DNA of 5,209 nt from Roseibacillus sp. GTDB taxonomy: Bacteria > Verrucomicrobiota > Verrucomicrobiia > Verrucomicrobiales > Akkermansiaceae. The stretch lies in NCBI GenBank assembly GCA_002729275.1, contig PBTP01000011.1, forward strand, positions 47,912-53,120, given 5' to 3'. The notes below the pieces were generated by a model. The model ran no database searches, was not told the origin of the DNA, and was given only the letters and a program-made list of their open reading frames with translations. Positions 4,866-5,209 of this stretch are shown in pieces (position 1 is the stretch's first letter; every line of letters begins with the position of its first letter). A program made the position numbers and the translations under genes.

Positions 4866-5209
4866 TTACTCGATCGGTCCCTTATAGACCTTGACGAGCA
4901 GGAATGGCTGCTGCGCCGCCGTGAACGGAAGAGCCAGAGGTCCAACCGTGACGTTGGCGTCAGGAGTCACGAACTCGGATCCTGCAAGGGCAATGTAGTT
5001 CACTCCGTCGAAGCTTCCCTGGACGTGGTAGGTCTCGCCTGGGGTCAGGTTCTCAAGGGTAATGTTGCCTGCGCCGTTCTCGTCGAAGAAGACGTTCACA
5101 AGGCGCTCCGCTGGAGCCTCCACACCGGAACCGATGATGTAGACTGGTGGGCTGCCGTTCTCGGTGTCTCCGAGGGCCACGATCCCGGTGATACCAGGTC
5201 CGCTGATGG
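4866..5209 (-). CDS. C-terminal 113 residues of a protein carrying the same PA14-like module end as the large protein
   Basis: The frame is open to the window edge at 5209 and ends with TAA at 4868-4866, so the start lies outside; the in-frame GTG at 5180 is an internal valine codon within a conserved motif. The first residues, ISGPGITGIVALGDTENG then SPPVYIIG, match residues 536-562 of the large protein with only three differences and one missing Pro. After SGVEAPAE comes a beta-rich tail of about 85 residues with LTPGETYHVQGSFDGVNYI and FLLVKVYKG. Its strand pattern resembles residues 1269-1350 of the large protein but without clear sequence identity. Most likely it is another secreted protein ending in a PA14-like module plus an FnIII-like domain, a partial paralogue of its neighbour. 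It is followed by its own terminator. Its N-terminal domains and true function cannot be known from this window. Confidence 0.85.
   Translation of the reverse strand, partial: ISGPGITGIVALGDTENGSPPVYIIGSGVEAPAERLVNVFFDENGAGNITLENLTPGETYHVQGSFDGVNYIALAGSEFVTPDANVTVGPLALPFTAAQQPFLLVKVYKGPIE

Noticed and set aside
4628..4894. Plus-strand frames in the intergenic spacer (4628-4894 and 4503-4715)
   Set aside because: They run through the terminator hairpin and into the ends of the neighbouring minus-strand genes, and show no protein-like pattern.
4866..5180. A complete small gene of 104 codons starting at GTG 5180
   Set aside because: The frame stays open to the window edge, and the residues before this codon (ISGPGITGI) match the conserved module. 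The gene therefore starts outside the window.

Overview
The window looks like accessory chromosomal sequence from a Gram-negative bacterium of the Planctomycetes-Verrucomicrobia-Chlamydiae group, most likely a marine-type Verrucomicrobiota. This is inferred from protein style only: very long secreted mosaics, thrombospondin type-3 (TSP3) calcium repeats with 'LPDGWE...DFDQDG' linkers, a beta-sandwich with a 'YTVVSSTD...WTPVP' strand pattern, and no Shine-Dalgarno sequence before the start codon. No marker gene confirms it.

Layout, all on the minus strand, so transcription runs from high to low coordinates. (1) 5209-4866 is the 3' end of a gene that begins outside the window. Its last 113 residues carry the end of a PA14-like module and a short beta-rich tail. 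(2) 4833-4798 is a strong intrinsic terminator for that gene. (3) 4865-4592 is a non-coding spacer that must also hold the promoter and leader of the next gene. (4) 4591-41 is one complete gene for a 1516-residue secreted, acidic, multi-domain protein. (5) 24-1 appears to be the 5' half of its terminator, cut by the window edge.

The 1516-residue protein reads in order: signal peptide (1-27); divergent PA14-like domain (about 85-225); five TSP3 repeats (235-354); PA14-like module A (367-560); five TSP3 repeats (566-690); PA14-like module B (700-893); five TSP3 repeats (899-1030); an L-type (legume-type) lectin-like domain (about 1039-1267); an FnIII-like beta-sandwich (1269-1350); and a MAM/jelly-roll-like C-terminal domain (1351-1516). 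TSP3 plus PA14-like forms a supermodule with an exact 333-residue (999-bp) period. I see no catalytic domain and no C-terminal sorting or anchoring signal.

The two genes are separate transcription units but share the end of the PA14-like module nearly word for word at protein level, so they probably belong to one family of surface or secreted proteins. A role in calcium-dependent binding of glycans or surfaces is a reasonable inference; the ligand cannot be told from sequence. There are no RNA genes, mobile elements, CRISPR arrays or enzymes in the window.
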